The notes under the pieces were generated by a model. It was not told the origin of the DNA. It did not search any database and was given only the letters and a program-made list of their open reading frames with translations. A DNA stretch of 43,507 nt, taken from the NCBI GenBank assembly GCA_905480335.1, contig CAJQPY010000013.1, positions 1-43,507 on the forward strand, in the 5' to 3' direction. Below, piece by piece: positions 24,542 through 33,056 of this stretch (its first letter is position 1; the number at the start of each line of letters is the position of its first letter). The position numbers and the translations under genes were made by a program. This DNA is from an uncultured Ilumatobacter sp. (lineage in GTDB: Bacteria > Actinomycetota > Acidimicrobiia > Acidimicrobiales > Ilumatobacteraceae).

Positions 24542-26026
24542 ATGAATCGAATTTCACACTGGATCGATGGCAAGGTCGTCGAGTCGACCTCGGGCAACTC
24601 GGCACCGGTCTACGACCCAGCAACAGGCGCACAGACCAGCTCAGTCGATCTCGCGACAGCCGCCGAGGTCGACACCGCTGTTGCGGCCGCCAAGGCAGCG
24701 TTCCCGGCGTGGCGGGCGACGTCGCTGTCTAAGCGGGCCGAGGTGATGTTCCGAATGCGTGAACTCGTTGACGCAAACCGCAAGGAGATCGCATCGCTAC
24801 TCACCGCTGAGCACGGCAAGGTGTTGTCCGACAGTCTCGGCGAAGTTGCTCGCGGTCTCGAGAACATCGAGTACGCGTGCGGGATTCCACAACTGATCAA
24901 GGGCGACTACTCCGAGCAGGCAGCATCAGGAATCGATGTCTACTCAATCCGTCAGCCACTCGGGGTCGTTGCCGGTATCACGCCGTTCAATTTCCCGGCG
25001 ATGGTCCCGATGTGGATGTTCGCCAATGCACTGGCATGCGGCAACACCTTTGTGCTCAAGCCGAGCGAGAAGGACCCGTCGGTGAACATGTTCGTCGCGG
25101 AGTTACTGGCACAGGCCGGGGTTCCCGCCGGATGCTTCAACGTCGTGCAGGGCGACAAAGTCGCGGTTGACCGCCTCCTCGAACACGACGACATTGCCGC
25201 AGTGAGCTTTGTGGGCTCGACCCCGATCGCTCAGTACATCTACGAGACCGGCACCAGGAACGGCAAGCGTGTGCAGGCACTCGGCGGCGCCAAGAACCAC
25301 ATGCTCGTGTTGGCAGATGCCGACGTAGGAATGGCCGCTGATGCTGCGGTGAGCGCTGCCTATGGGTCGGCAGGCGAGCGATGCATGGCGATCAGCGTCG
25401 TGCTCGCCGACGATGCGATCGCCGACGACTTGGTCGCAAAGATCGCGGAGCGGATCCCGAGCATCAAGGTTGGTGCTGGTGACGCAGCCGACAGCGAGAT
25501 GGGTCCGCTGATCACCGGTGAGCATCGTGACCGGGTGCGCGGGTACGTCGACGGTGCTACCGACGGTGGCGCCACCGTCGTGGTCGATGGCCGCGATGGC
25601 GTGCCGGCCGACGGCTACTTCCTCAACCCCACATTGATCGACAACGTCCGCCCCGGCATGGCCTGCTACGACGACGAGATCTTCGGCCCTGTGCTGAGCG
25701 TGATGCGCGTCAGCGGGTACCAAGAAGGCCTCAACACGATCAACGCCAGCCCGTACGCCAACGGAACGGCCATCTTCACTCGTGACGGAGGTGCCGCACG
25801 GCAATTCCAGTTCGACGTGCAGGTCGGCATGGTTGGGGTCAACGTGCCGGTGCCCGTCCCCGTGAGCTACTACAGCTTCGGCGGGTGGAAGGCGAGCCTG
25901 TTCGGCGACACCCATATGTACGGCCCCGAGGGCATCAACTTCTACACGCAGGGCAAGGTCATCACGAGCCGCTGGCCGGACCCCGCAACGAGCACCGTCG
26001 ATCTCGGATTTCCCGAGACCAGATGA
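24542..26026 (+). CDS. mmsA: CoA-acylating (methyl)malonate-semialdehyde dehydrogenase
   Basis: A 494-residue aldehyde dehydrogenase of the CoA-acylating MMSDH branch. It has the NAD-binding segment TPFNFPAMVPMWMFANALACGNTFVLKPSEKDP characteristic of MMSDH, FVGSTPIAQYIYE, and the catalytic Cys281 in GSAGERCMAIS; the usual Glu of hydrolytic aldehyde dehydrogenases is replaced by NH (GAKNHMLVLADAD), as in CoA-dependent members. It turns malonate semialdehyde to acetyl-CoA, or methylmalonate semialdehyde to propionyl-CoA, the end step for beta-alanine (from uracil) or beta-aminoisobutyrate (from thymine). A 141-base gap precedes it with a possible internal -10 (TAGTCT near 24500). The linking aminotransferase is not in the window. 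Confidence 0.93.
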   Translation: MNRISHWIDGKVVESTSGNSAPVYDPATGAQTSSVDLATAAEVDTAVAAAKAAFPAWRATSLSKRAEVMFRMRELVDANRKEIASLLTAEHGKVLSDSLGEVARGLENIEYACGIPQLIKGDYSEQAASGIDVYSIRQPLGVVAGITPFNFPAMVPMWMFANALACGNTFVLKPSEKDPSVNMFVAELLAQAGVPAGCFNVVQGDKVAVDRLLEHDDIAAVSFVGSTPIAQYIYETGTRNGKRVQALGGAKNHMLVLADADVGMAADAAVSAAYGSAGERCMAISVVLADDAIADDLVAKIAERIPSIKVGAGDAADSEMGPLITGEHRDRVRGYVDGATDGGATVVVDGRDGVPADGYFLNPTLIDNVRPGMACYDDEIFGPVLSVMRVSGYQEGLNTINASPYANGTAIFTRDGGAARQFQFDVQVGMVGVNVPVPVPVSYYSFGGWKASLFGDTHMYGPEGINFYTQGKVITSRWPDPATSTVDLGFPETR

Positions 26027-26072
26027 TTGTCGCGGTGCGTACCTGACGCGCAGCGCAACAGGAAGGATTCAC

Positions 26073-27089
26073 ATGGACATCGGAGTCGTCCTCCAGACCA
26101 CACCACCAGCCGCCCGGGTGATCGACCTGGCCAAACGCGCGGAGACTCACGGGTTTAGCCACGTGTGGACTTTCGACTCGCACATCTTGTGGGAGGAGCC
26201 GTATGTCATCTACTCGCAGATCCTCGCCGAGACGCGCAACGTTGTGGTGGGGCCGATGGTAACCAATCCAGCCACACGTGACTGGACGGTCACTGCGTCG
26301 ACGTACGCAACGCTCAACGAGATGTTCGGCAACCGCACCGTGTGTGGAATCGGGCGCGGAGACTCGGCGGTGCGGGTCACCAATGGTAAGCCGACCACGT
26401 TGGCAACGATGCGCGAATCGATCCATGTGATTCGAGAGCTCGCGTGTGGGCGCGGGGTTGACTACAACGGCTCGACGATCACGCTGCCGTGGGCGGCCAA
26501 GAGTGAACTCGAGATGTGGGGCGCCGGATACGGGCCGAAGGCACTGAAGCTGATCGGCGAGACCTGCGACGGCTTCATTCTCCAGCTGGCGGACCCGTCG
26601 ATCGTCGAATGGACCGTCGGTGCCGTTCGTGCTGCGGCCACGGCAGTGGGGCGTGATCCCGACGACATCACGATCTGTGTTGCGGCGCCCGCCTACGTCG
26701 GCGAAGATTTGCCGTACCTTCGCGATCAGGTCCGCTGGTTCGGCGGCATGGTCGGCAACCACGTTGCCGACATCGTCGAGCGCTACGGCGACGAGTCGCC
26801 GGTGCCGGCGGCCTTGACCGAGTACATCAAGAACCGCCAGGGGTACGACTACAACCAGCACGGCAGTTCGTCCAGCGAGCACGTCGACTTCGTCCCCGAC
26901 GAGGTAATCGACCGGTTTTGCATCCTTGGCCCGGTCGAGGGGCATATGGCTCGACTCGACGAACTCAAAGCGCTCGGCGTCGACCAGTTCGCGATTTACC
27001 TGCAGCACGACGGCAAGGACCACACGCTCGCCGAGTATGGCGAGAAGATCATCCCCCGGCTCACCGAGCAGGAGCTGGCCAAGAAGTGA
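26073..27089 (+). CDS. LLM-class F420-type oxidoreductase of the hydantoinase-linked group
   Basis: A 338-residue luciferase-fold enzyme. MDIGVVLQTTPPAARVIDLAKRAE, FSHVWTFDSHILWEEPYVIY, VGPMVTNPATRDWTV and GNRTVCGIGRGDSAVR match the group I know as TIGR03842, often found beside hydantoinases and ABC importers. The cofactor is probably F420 rather than FMN. GGAAGGA at 26060-26066 gives a clear ribosome site. Within a pathway that has dihydropyrimidinase, beta-ureidopropionase and MMSDH but no PreA/PreT or PydA, it stands where the ring-reducing step is missing; reduction of uracil or thymine by F420H2 is my inference. A ring oxygenase of RutA type is the alternative, but would not need dihydropyrimidinase. 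Its stop overlaps the next start (GTGA). Confidence 0.88.
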   Translation: MDIGVVLQTTPPAARVIDLAKRAETHGFSHVWTFDSHILWEEPYVIYSQILAETRNVVVGPMVTNPATRDWTVTASTYATLNEMFGNRTVCGIGRGDSAVRVTNGKPTTLATMRESIHVIRELACGRGVDYNGSTITLPWAAKSELEMWGAGYGPKALKLIGETCDGFILQLADPSIVEWTVGAVRAAATAVGRDPDDITICVAAPAYVGEDLPYLRDQVRWFGGMVGNHVADIVERYGDESPVPAALTEYIKNRQGYDYNQHGSSSSEHVDFVPDEVIDRFCILGPVEGHMARLDELKALGVDQFAIYLQHDGKDHTLAEYGEKIIPRLTEQELAKK

Positions 27090-27970
27090 GCTCCAGCGTG
27101 CCGATGCGGGTCGGACTGGCAGAGCGCGCGCTTCGCCGCACGGCGCTGCTGCTTGCTGCGCTGGGACTCGCAGCGGTCGCCTGGGAGGTCTACAAAGCGA
27201 TCGGACCCGAGCAGGGCGGCGACATCTTCGGATGGCGGATCATCCCGAAGACGAACGACCGGGTGATGCCACATGTGTGGGAGATGTTCGCTGAATTCGG
27301 CCGCCCGGCCATCGGCAGCGGCGACCAACAGGTGTGGAGCGTGCTGCTCGGCTATTCCTGGTTCACGCTGCGGATGGCCTTCGCCGGCCTCGCCCTCGGG
27401 GCAGCGATCGGCGTCGGGCTAGCGGTGCTCATGGCCCGCCTGCGGATCGTCGAGCGCGGCCTGCTGCCGTATCTCGTCATCTCGCAGACCATCCCGCTGA
27501 TCGCCCTCGCACCGCAGGTCACGGTAATCAGAGGCACCCTCGGTCTCCCACAGTGGACATCGGCGGCAACGCTCGCCGCATTCCTTTCGTTCTTCCCAAT
27601 TACCGTCTCGACGCTGCGCGGACTGCAGTCGGTGCCGAAAGCGTCGCTCGAGTTGATGGACAGCTACGCCGCCGGATGGTGGACGACGCTCGTCAAGGTG
27701 CGGTTCCCCTCGGCGGTTCCGTACATGATCCCGGGCTTTAAACTCGCTGCCACCGCATCGGTGATCGGTGTGATCGTCACCGAGATCACACTCGGCGGTC
27801 TCCGCGGGGTCGGATTCGCCACCATCGATTACAGCCAGAAGGTCACGTCACAACCTGCCTCCGTGTACGCCGCTGTCTTCGCAGCCGCAGCGCTGGGTCT
27901 GATCATGTTCGGCCTTGTCGTTCTCTCGGAATCCTTCGTCATGCGCAAACGGTCGCGGGAGACGACATGA
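27086..27970 (+). CDS. ABC transporter permease (NMT1/THI5-type importer)
   Basis: A 294-residue inner-membrane permease from GTG 27086, overlapping the upstream stop. It has an N-terminal anchor helix (ALLLAALGLAAVAWEV) and about five further membrane segments. The EAA-type coupling loop is visible as SLELMDSYAAGWWTTLVKVRFPSAVPYMIPGFKLA, as in SsuC/ThiX/TauC permeases. It and the permease at 28794 probably form a heterodimer that moves the substrate captured by the lipoprotein at 29641. ATG 27104 is a possible alternative start. Confidence 0.88.
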   Translation: MSSSVPMRVGLAERALRRTALLLAALGLAAVAWEVYKAIGPEQGGDIFGWRIIPKTNDRVMPHVWEMFAEFGRPAIGSGDQQVWSVLLGYSWFTLRMAFAGLALGAAIGVGLAVLMARLRIVERGLLPYLVISQTIPLIALAPQVTVIRGTLGLPQWTSAATLAAFLSFFPITVSTLRGLQSVPKASLELMDSYAAGWWTTLVKVRFPSAVPYMIPGFKLAATASVIGVIVTEITLGGLRGVGFATIDYSQKVTSQPASVYAAVFAAAALGLIMFGLVVLSESFVMRKRSRETT

Positions 27971-28797
27971 CCGAGACATCCGAACCCATCGACGTCACTC
28001 GCGCTGTGGAGGTCATCGGCGCATCGATGGTGTTCAACGACGGAACCCCCGCACGAGTGGCAGCGCTCAACGATGTCGACCTGGTGGTCGAGACCGGGGA
28101 CTTCGTCTCGCTGATCGGGCCGTCCGGCTGCGGCAAGTCGACGTTGCTGCGGTTGATAGCAAACCTGCTCGACCCGACGGCGGGAGATGTTCGGGTGAAT
28201 GGTAAGCCGGCGGCGCAGGCCCGCCTCGACCAGGACTACGGCATGGCGTTCCAGAAATCCGGTCTATTCGAGTGGCGAACTGCCGCGAAGAACATCGAGC
28301 TTCCGCTCGAGTTGAAGGGCTGGGACAAGCGACTTCGCGCCGAACGGGTCGGCGAGATGCTCGACCTCGTGAAGTTGCCCGATCGCGGCTCGAACATGCC
28401 CTGGGAGTTGTCCGGTGGTCAGCAGCAGCGCATCGCAATTGCGCGGGCGTTGGCTTCGCATCCACCTCTGCTGTTGATGGACGAACCGTTCGGCGCGCTC
28501 GATGAGATGACTCGCGAGCACATGCAGTCAGAGCTGCTCCAGATCTGCGCAGCGACTCACACAACGGTCGTCTTTGTGACGCACTCGATCCCAGAGGCGG
28601 TCTACCTGTCCGATCGGGTGGTGGTCATGTCGGCCGGACCGGGACGGATCACCGACACGATCGATGTCGAGCTCGGCGGGACTCGCAACGAGGACACACG
28701 CGAGAAAGACGCCTTCTACGGCAAGATCACCGAGGTTCGCGAGGCGCTTCGTGGCAGCGAGATGACGGGCGAAGCGCGCGGGATCGAGGATCGATGA
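27967..28797 (+). CDS. ABC transporter ATP-binding protein (SsuB/ThiZ-like)
   Basis: A 276-residue ATPase with all motifs: Walker A GPSGCGKST, Q-loop (DYGMAFQKSGLFEWRT), signature LSGGQQQRIAIARAL, Walker B LLLMDEPFGALDE and switch His in FVTHSIPEAVYLSD. It powers the importer of this operon. It overlaps both neighbours by four bases (ATGA at 27967 and 28794), implying coupled translation at fixed stoichiometry. Sequence features place it in the nitrate/sulfonate/taurine/thiamine-precursor family. Confidence 0.93.
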   Translation: MTETSEPIDVTRAVEVIGASMVFNDGTPARVAALNDVDLVVETGDFVSLIGPSGCGKSTLLRLIANLLDPTAGDVRVNGKPAAQARLDQDYGMAFQKSGLFEWRTAAKNIELPLELKGWDKRLRAERVGEMLDLVKLPDRGSNMPWELSGGQQQRIAIARALASHPPLLLMDEPFGALDEMTREHMQSELLQICAATHTTVVFVTHSIPEAVYLSDRVVVMSAGPGRITDTIDVELGGTRNEDTREKDAFYGKITEVREALRGSEMTGEARGIEDR

Positions 28798-29561
28798 CTG
28801 CGTCCGGCGTCGTCAAGCGCGTTGGCTCACCGCTCCTGTTCGGTGTCGCCTTTCTCGGTGTGTGGGAACTGATCGTGATGGCGTTCGACATCGCTCCGTT
28901 CACCCTCCCTGCGCCGAGTGCGATCTGGTCTGCGTTCATCGAACGCTTCGACCAGGTCCTCGAAGAAACCCTGGTCACCGGAAAGAACGCATTGATCGGC
29001 TTCCTGCTCGGGATCGTGTTCGGGGTACTCATGAGCCTCCTGACCGTGCGATTCGTTGGCGTCGAATCGTTGCTCACTCCGCTCGCCGTCGCCGTCAACG
29101 CGATTCCGATCGTGGTGATCGTGCCGATTCTCAACAACATGTTGTTCGGCACGACGAGCCAAGTGCCGCGGCGCCTGATGGTCATGTTGATCGTGTTCTT
29201 CGTCGTGTTCATCAACGTGTCGAAGGGTCTTCGACAGGTCTCGGCAACGCATCTGGAATTGATGCGCTCGTATGCGGCCACGCCGTGGGAAATCCTGCTT
29301 AAGGTTCGCGCGCCGAACGCAGTCGGCTACCTCTTCACGGCGATGCGCATCGCGGCGCCCCTTGCGGTGATTACAGCATTCGTGGCCGAATACTTCGGCG
29401 GCGTCCAGAGCGGTCTCGCCACCGGCGTTCGCAACAGCCTCAACGGCAGCAAGGACGTCACGTGGGCGTATGTCATCGGAGCGTCAGTGCTCGGCCTGAC
29501 GTTCTACTTGGTCTCCAGTGGGCTCGAACGACTCCATGGAGGAAAACAGAACTCGGGTTGA
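28794..29561 (+). CDS. ABC transporter permease, second subunit
   Basis: A 255-residue permease of the same family as the one at 27086, with about six membrane segments and the coupling loop HLELMRSYAATPWEILLKVRAPNAVGYLFTAMRIA. Two different permeases in one importer is unusual for SsuABC-type systems, which commonly use a homodimer, but is seen in the riboflavin- and pyrimidine-type RibXY/ThiX relatives. It overlaps the ATPase gene by four bases and is followed by a 79-base gap containing a hairpin before the binding-protein gene. Confidence 0.88.
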   Translation: MTASGVVKRVGSPLLFGVAFLGVWELIVMAFDIAPFTLPAPSAIWSAFIERFDQVLEETLVTGKNALIGFLLGIVFGVLMSLLTVRFVGVESLLTPLAVAVNAIPIVVIVPILNNMLFGTTSQVPRRLMVMLIVFFVVFINVSKGLRQVSATHLELMRSYAATPWEILLKVRAPNAVGYLFTAMRIAAPLAVITAFVAEYFGGVQSGLATGVRNSLNGSKDVTWAYVIGASVLGLTFYLVSSGLERLHGGKQNSG

Positions 29562-29590
29562 ATATCTGAGTTCACATCAGCACAACAACA

Positions 29591-29605
29591 CCGGTCGCAG
29601 ACCGG
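29591..29605 (+). other. small intercistronic hairpin before the binding-protein gene
   Basis: CCGGTC (29591-29596), GCA, GACCGG (29600-29605). It sits between the second permease and the lipoprotein gene, where mRNA processing or stabilisation often raises binding-protein output over that of the membrane subunits. Confidence 0.4.
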
Positions 29606-29640
29606 ACGACGGGGGTTCGCCTCCGAAGGGGAGAGACATC

Positions 29641-30858
29641 ATGAAGCGATCCATCACCACGATTACCGCGGGGGTCTGCGCTTTGGCGCTGGTCGCCGGG
29701 GCCTGCGGAAGCGACGACGACGCCGCATCCGACGACACGACGGTCGAGACGGCCGCTCCTGACGATGCAGGTGGAGACGAAGCCGCCACCGATAACGGCG
29801 CAGATGCGGCCGCAGGCGACTGTGAGACGACCGACTCGGTCAGCCTGCAGCTCCAGTGGTTCACGCAAGCACAGTTCGGCGGGTACTACGCCGCTGCCGA
29901 CCAGGGTTTCTATGCCGATCAGTGCCTCGACGTTGAGATCAAGGAGGGCGCCGTCGAGATCGTGCCGCAGGCCGAACTTGCGAGCGGCAACGCGGACTTC
30001 GCCATCGCCTGGGTGCCCAAGGCCTTGCAGACCCGCGAGGCGGGCGCTGACATCGTGAACATCGCCCAGGTGTTCGAACGTTCCGGCACGCTCCAGGTGA
30101 GTTTCGCCGACAACGGTATCGAGTCGCCGGCCGACTTCGAAGGCAAGGTCATCGGCAACTGGGGCTTCGGCAATGAGTACGAGGTGTTCGCTGCAATCGG
30201 CGCGGCGGGTCTCGACCCGGCCACCGACGTCGAACTCGTCGGCCAGCAGTTCGACATGATCGCTCTGCTCGAAGGTGAGATCGACGCCGCCGAAGCGATG
30301 ACCTACAACGAGTACGCGCAGGTGCTCGAAGCTGTTAACCCGGACACCGGCGAGCTCTACCAGCCGGAGGACTTCAACGTCATCAGCTACGAGGAGGAAG
30401 GCGTCGGCATGCTGCAGGACGCCATCTGGGCCGATGCGGGGCGACTCGCCGACGATACCGAGTACCGCGATGCAGCGGTTCGTTTCGTTGCTGCCTCGCT
30501 GCAGGGTTGGGCATTCTGCCGTGACAACGTCGAGCAGTGCGCGACGATCGTGACCGAGGCCGGATCGACGCTCGGTGAGAGCCATCAGCAGTGGATGATG
30601 AACGAAGTGAACAAGCTCATCTGGCCTGCCTCGGGTGCGAACATCGGCCTCATCGACCAGGCTGCCTGGGACCAAACCGTCGAGATCAGCGAGAACACCC
30701 CGAACCTCGACGGGGCCACCGTCCTCACCGGGGATCCCGGCGATGGTGCGTTCACGAACGACATCGTGACCGAAGCCGTGGCCCTGCTTGACGGGGTCGA
30801 CCTCGTCGGCAGCGGGTACAGCCCGACCGAGATCACCCTCAACGAGGGCGGCAACTGA
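29641..30858 (+). CDS. substrate-binding lipoprotein, NMT1/THI5 family
   Basis: A 405-residue exported lipoprotein. MKRSITTITAGVCALALVAGAC is a signal peptide with lipobox VAGAC, followed by an acidic Asp/Ala linker of about 40 residues. The binding domain starts at DSVSLQLQWFTQAQFGGYYAAADQGFY, the hallmark of NMT1/THI5-like proteins that bind pyrimidines of thiamine synthesis, riboflavin, sulfonates or nitrate. Substrate is inferred from context to be a pyrimidine or hydantoin-like ring. AAGGGGAGA at 29626-29634 is a strong ribosome site and sets the ATG; the longer frame to 29518 overlaps the permease. A strong hairpin terminator follows. Confidence 0.92.
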   Translation: MKRSITTITAGVCALALVAGACGSDDDAASDDTTVETAAPDDAGGDEAATDNGADAAAGDCETTDSVSLQLQWFTQAQFGGYYAAADQGFYADQCLDVEIKEGAVEIVPQAELASGNADFAIAWVPKALQTREAGADIVNIAQVFERSGTLQVSFADNGIESPADFEGKVIGNWGFGNEYEVFAAIGAAGLDPATDVELVGQQFDMIALLEGEIDAAEAMTYNEYAQVLEAVNPDTGELYQPEDFNVISYEEEGVGMLQDAIWADAGRLADDTEYRDAAVRFVAASLQGWAFCRDNVEQCATIVTEAGSTLGESHQQWMMNEVNKLIWPASGANIGLIDQAAWDQTVEISENTPNLDGATVLTGDPGDGAFTNDIVTEAVALLDGVDLVGSGYSPTEITLNEGGN

Positions 30859-30882
30859 TCACGCCGATTGGGTAGTGCGGCC

Positions 30883-30922
30883 AACGCCCGGCTCCGAGGT
30901 TCAGGCCTCGCAGCCGGGCGTT
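30883..30922 (+). terminator. strong terminator hairpin of the pyrimidine operon
   Basis: AACGCCCGGCT (30883-30893) pairs exactly with AGCCGGGCGTT (30912-30922). Inside, CGAGG (30895-30899) pairs with CCTCG (30906-30910) around a six-base loop, with one C/C mismatch between stems. It begins 25 bases after the last stop codon of the operon. Confidence 0.85.
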
Positions 30923-30962
30923 GTCGCGTGGCGGCGTGTGTGATGGACGTTGTCCCCCAATG

Positions 30963-30968
30963 TAACGT
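30963..30968 (+). promoter_or_regulatory. -10 element, leaderless-type start at 30976
   Basis: TAACGT ends seven bases before ATG 30976; no Shine-Dalgarno site. Confidence 0.5.
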
Positions 30969-30975
30969 CGCGGTC

Positions 30976-31668
30976 ATGGGAGACATGATCGACTTCTCTA
31001 GTAACGGCATTGACGCACAGGGGTACCTCGCCGTCCCCGAGAATGGTTCCGGACCAGGCGTGATCGTGGTCCAGGAGTGGTGGGGTCTCGACTCGGGCAT
31101 CAAGGAAATGGCAGACCGGCTCGCTGCCACCGGGTTCGTCGTGCTCGCGCCAGACCTGTACCACGGGGAACTCGCTGCACACGACGAGATGGACAAGGCC
31201 GGTCAGTTGATGACCGAGCTGCCACCTGAGCGTGCAGCGCAGGACATGAGCGGTGCCGTCGACCACCTCGATGGCCTGGAGATCACCACGGCCGCCGGTA
31301 TCGGCGTGATGGGTTTCTGTATGGGCGGCATGCTGACGTTCATCCTCGCCGCTAACCGTCCCGACAAGGTGAAGGCAGTAGTACCATTCTACGGATTCCC
31401 TCAGGGTGATTCACAGCCCGACTACTCCAAGATCGCGGCGCCCATTCAAGGGCACATGGCCGAACACGACGACTTCTTCCCACCGAGCGCCGCGATGCAC
31501 CTAGAAGCGGAGCTCAAGGCACTCGGCAAAGACGCATCAATCACCGTCCACGAGGGGTCAGGCCATGCGTTCATGGCACCGCACAATGCACTCGGCACCC
31601 AGGATCAGGATCTGTACGACCTGATCTGGCCGCAGGTGACGGCGTTCCTGCACGACAAGCTCGGATGA
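30976..31668 (+). CDS. dienelactone hydrolase family protein
   Basis: A 230-residue cytosolic alpha/beta hydrolase of the carboxymethylenebutenolidase type. The active-site pattern is complete: a Glu near the start (VIVVQEWWGL), the Cys nucleophile in the elbow GFCMGG, an Asp loop (AEHDDFFPP) and His in GSGHAFMAP. Family members open dienelactones in chlorocatechol breakdown, but many actinobacterial copies have other ester substrates. ATG 30976 is chosen because the hexamer TAACGT lies seven bases upstream and the upstream in-frame extension crosses the operon terminator. No aromatic-degradation genes adjoin. Confidence 0.9.
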   Translation: MGDMIDFSSNGIDAQGYLAVPENGSGPGVIVVQEWWGLDSGIKEMADRLAATGFVVLAPDLYHGELAAHDEMDKAGQLMTELPPERAAQDMSGAVDHLDGLEITTAAGIGVMGFCMGGMLTFILAANRPDKVKAVVPFYGFPQGDSQPDYSKIAAPIQGHMAEHDDFFPPSAAMHLEAELKALGKDASITVHEGSGHAFMAPHNALGTQDQDLYDLIWPQVTAFLHDKLG

Positions 31669-31695
31669 GCTGATCGCAGGTTGACGGCACGTCGT

Positions 31696-31701
31696 TACTG
31701 T
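31696..31701 (+). promoter_or_regulatory. -10 element left in front of the decayed lipoprotein gene
   Basis: TACTGT ends seven bases before ATG 31709, the same arrangement as intact genes in this window. Confidence 0.4.
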
Positions 31702-31708
31702 TTCGCGA

Positions 31709-32011
31709 ATGACGACTCCACGCTCCCACAAATGCCCGTCGCCGCTGAGGTTTGTGCTTCCGCGCTCGCTGCGTGCGGCGGCACCGACCACGCTTCCTTG
31801 GACGGCGACGTCTGCGCAGGGCTTGAACGAGTTGCCGATGTCACCGCTATCGGCGACGCGGTGGCGGCGACGCACTTACGGCGGACTCGGAGACGTTTGT
31901 TGCATCTGCTGAGGTTCCCGCCGAAATGGAGGCAGACCAGAAGAAGCTCACCGACGAGCAGCTGATGCTGTCGCCGACGACGCCATGGAGGAGTATGGAG
32001 TCGACATCTAG
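31709..32011 (+). pseudogene. small lipoprotein gene broken by three frameshifts
   Basis: Reading pieces from different frames gives a coherent small exported protein of about 95-100 residues: MTTPRSHKCPSPL in the ATG frame; then SALAACGGTDHASLDGDVC and AGLERVADVTAIGDAVAA (frame of 31681), with a lipobox LAAC; then DALTADSETFVASAEVPAEM and EADQKKLTDEQ; then ADAVADDAMEEYGVDI to TAG 32009-32011. Each change of frame is a shift equal to one lost base, near 31750, 31869 and 31960. Codon third positions are GC-rich in each piece. The family is not recognised. Genuine decay and sequencing error are both possible. Confidence 0.5.
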
Positions 32012-32044
32012 TGAATTGACCTTACGATCCGCAAGACTTCTACG

Positions 32045-32734
32045 GTGACCCGACGACGATTCGATGCCGTGCTTTTCGATGCGGGTGGGGTGCTGGTACT
32101 TCCTGACCCCACCGTGCTCGGACCATTGCTCGCTTACTTCGGCGGGTCAACCGACCTCAACCAACACCGTCGGGCGCACTACGTCGGGATGAAGGCCAAG
32201 TCGGACGCCGAAGCATCGGAGTCGAGCTGGGACGTTTACAATCGGGCCTACGTGGCATCGGTTGGCGTCGACGTGAGCGATCGGAACGAGGCCGCTGGCG
32301 TTCTTGACCGCACCAGATATCACCACACCTGGCGATGGGTGATCCCGGAGTCACGAACTGCGCTCGACCGGTTCGCGTCCGCAGGTGTCCCGATGGGAGT
32401 CGTGTCTAATGCAAGTGGGCAGATCGAGGCGATGTTGCGCCGCGAGATCGCCCAGGTTGGTCCCGGCAACCAGGTCGAGATGCGGGTGATCGTCGACAGC
32501 CATGTCGTTGGCGTCGCCAAGCCTGATCCAGCAATCTTCGACCACGCGCTCCCGTCATTTCCGGACGTCGAGCCTGCGCGTATCGCTTACGTAGGGGACT
32601 CGGTCACCATGGACATCGCGGCCGCAGCCGCGGCCGGAATCCACCCGATTCTATTGGATCCATACGATGATCATGCGGGCGAGGTGTTCGAGCGGATCAA
32701 TTCGCTCCACGATCTCGTCGCAGAGTTTGCGTGA
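32045..32734 (+). CDS. HAD-family hydrolase
   Basis: A 229-residue haloacid-dehalogenase-like phosphatase starting at GTG 32045. Motif I is VLFDAGGVLVLPD (first Asp nucleophile, with AGG replacing the common DxD/DGT so the second acid is missing, as in some HAD subfamilies), motif II is GVVSNASGQ, motif III the Lys in GVAKPDPAIF, motif IV YVGDSVTMDI. A cap of about 80 residues lies between motifs I and II. Substrate unknown, probably a small phosphate ester; loss of the second Asp may reduce phosphatase activity. TACGAT (32023-32028) may be its -10, leaving a short leader. Confidence 0.85.
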   Translation: MTRRRFDAVLFDAGGVLVLPDPTVLGPLLAYFGGSTDLNQHRRAHYVGMKAKSDAEASESSWDVYNRAYVASVGVDVSDRNEAAGVLDRTRYHHTWRWVIPESRTALDRFASAGVPMGVVSNASGQIEAMLRREIAQVGPGNQVEMRVIVDSHVVGVAKPDPAIFDHALPSFPDVEPARIAYVGDSVTMDIAAAAAAGIHPILLDPYDDHAGEVFERINSLHDLVAEFA

Positions 32735-33056
32735 CGACGTGCCAAGCGATGATCGCATCGCAGTTGCGGCGCCTGCCGAGTCGTCCATGTCTGAGGGACG
32801 TGGCCGCAAGCAACTGTTTTCGATGCGGTCACGCCGGTTGCGCTGAACCTAGTGAGCAGGGGGCCGTTGACGAGAGCAACATCGCCCACTCATCGCGTAG
32901 GTCGGGGGCTGCTAAAAATGCATTTCTGTGGTGCTTCGCTTCGACATCGCTTGGATGCGCGAGAACTACGTCAGCTGACTGAAAGCCGCAATGTCCGACG
33001 ATTTGCCCCACTCTGGCACTGCGATCAATATTTTGCCAGGGTCGGGACGGGTCAAA
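32735..33056. other. gap without a recognised gene
   Basis: No frame here shows a domain, start signal or consistent codon bias. It includes AT-rich pockets (near 32908-32930 and 33028-33062) that contrast with the surroundings. Short frames give pieces such as FDAVTPVALNLVSRGPL and CFRCGHAGC that I could not assign. Confidence 0.45.

Noticed and set aside
29591..29605. Riboswitch in the gap before the binding-protein gene
   Set aside because: Only one six-base stem is present; nothing resembles THI, FMN or cobalamin riboswitch consensus segments.
31681..31965. 94-codon frame as an intact gene
   Set aside because: It contains the lipobox but no start and ends in Arg-rich out-of-frame sequence; the pieces fit better as a frameshifted lipoprotein gene starting at 31709.
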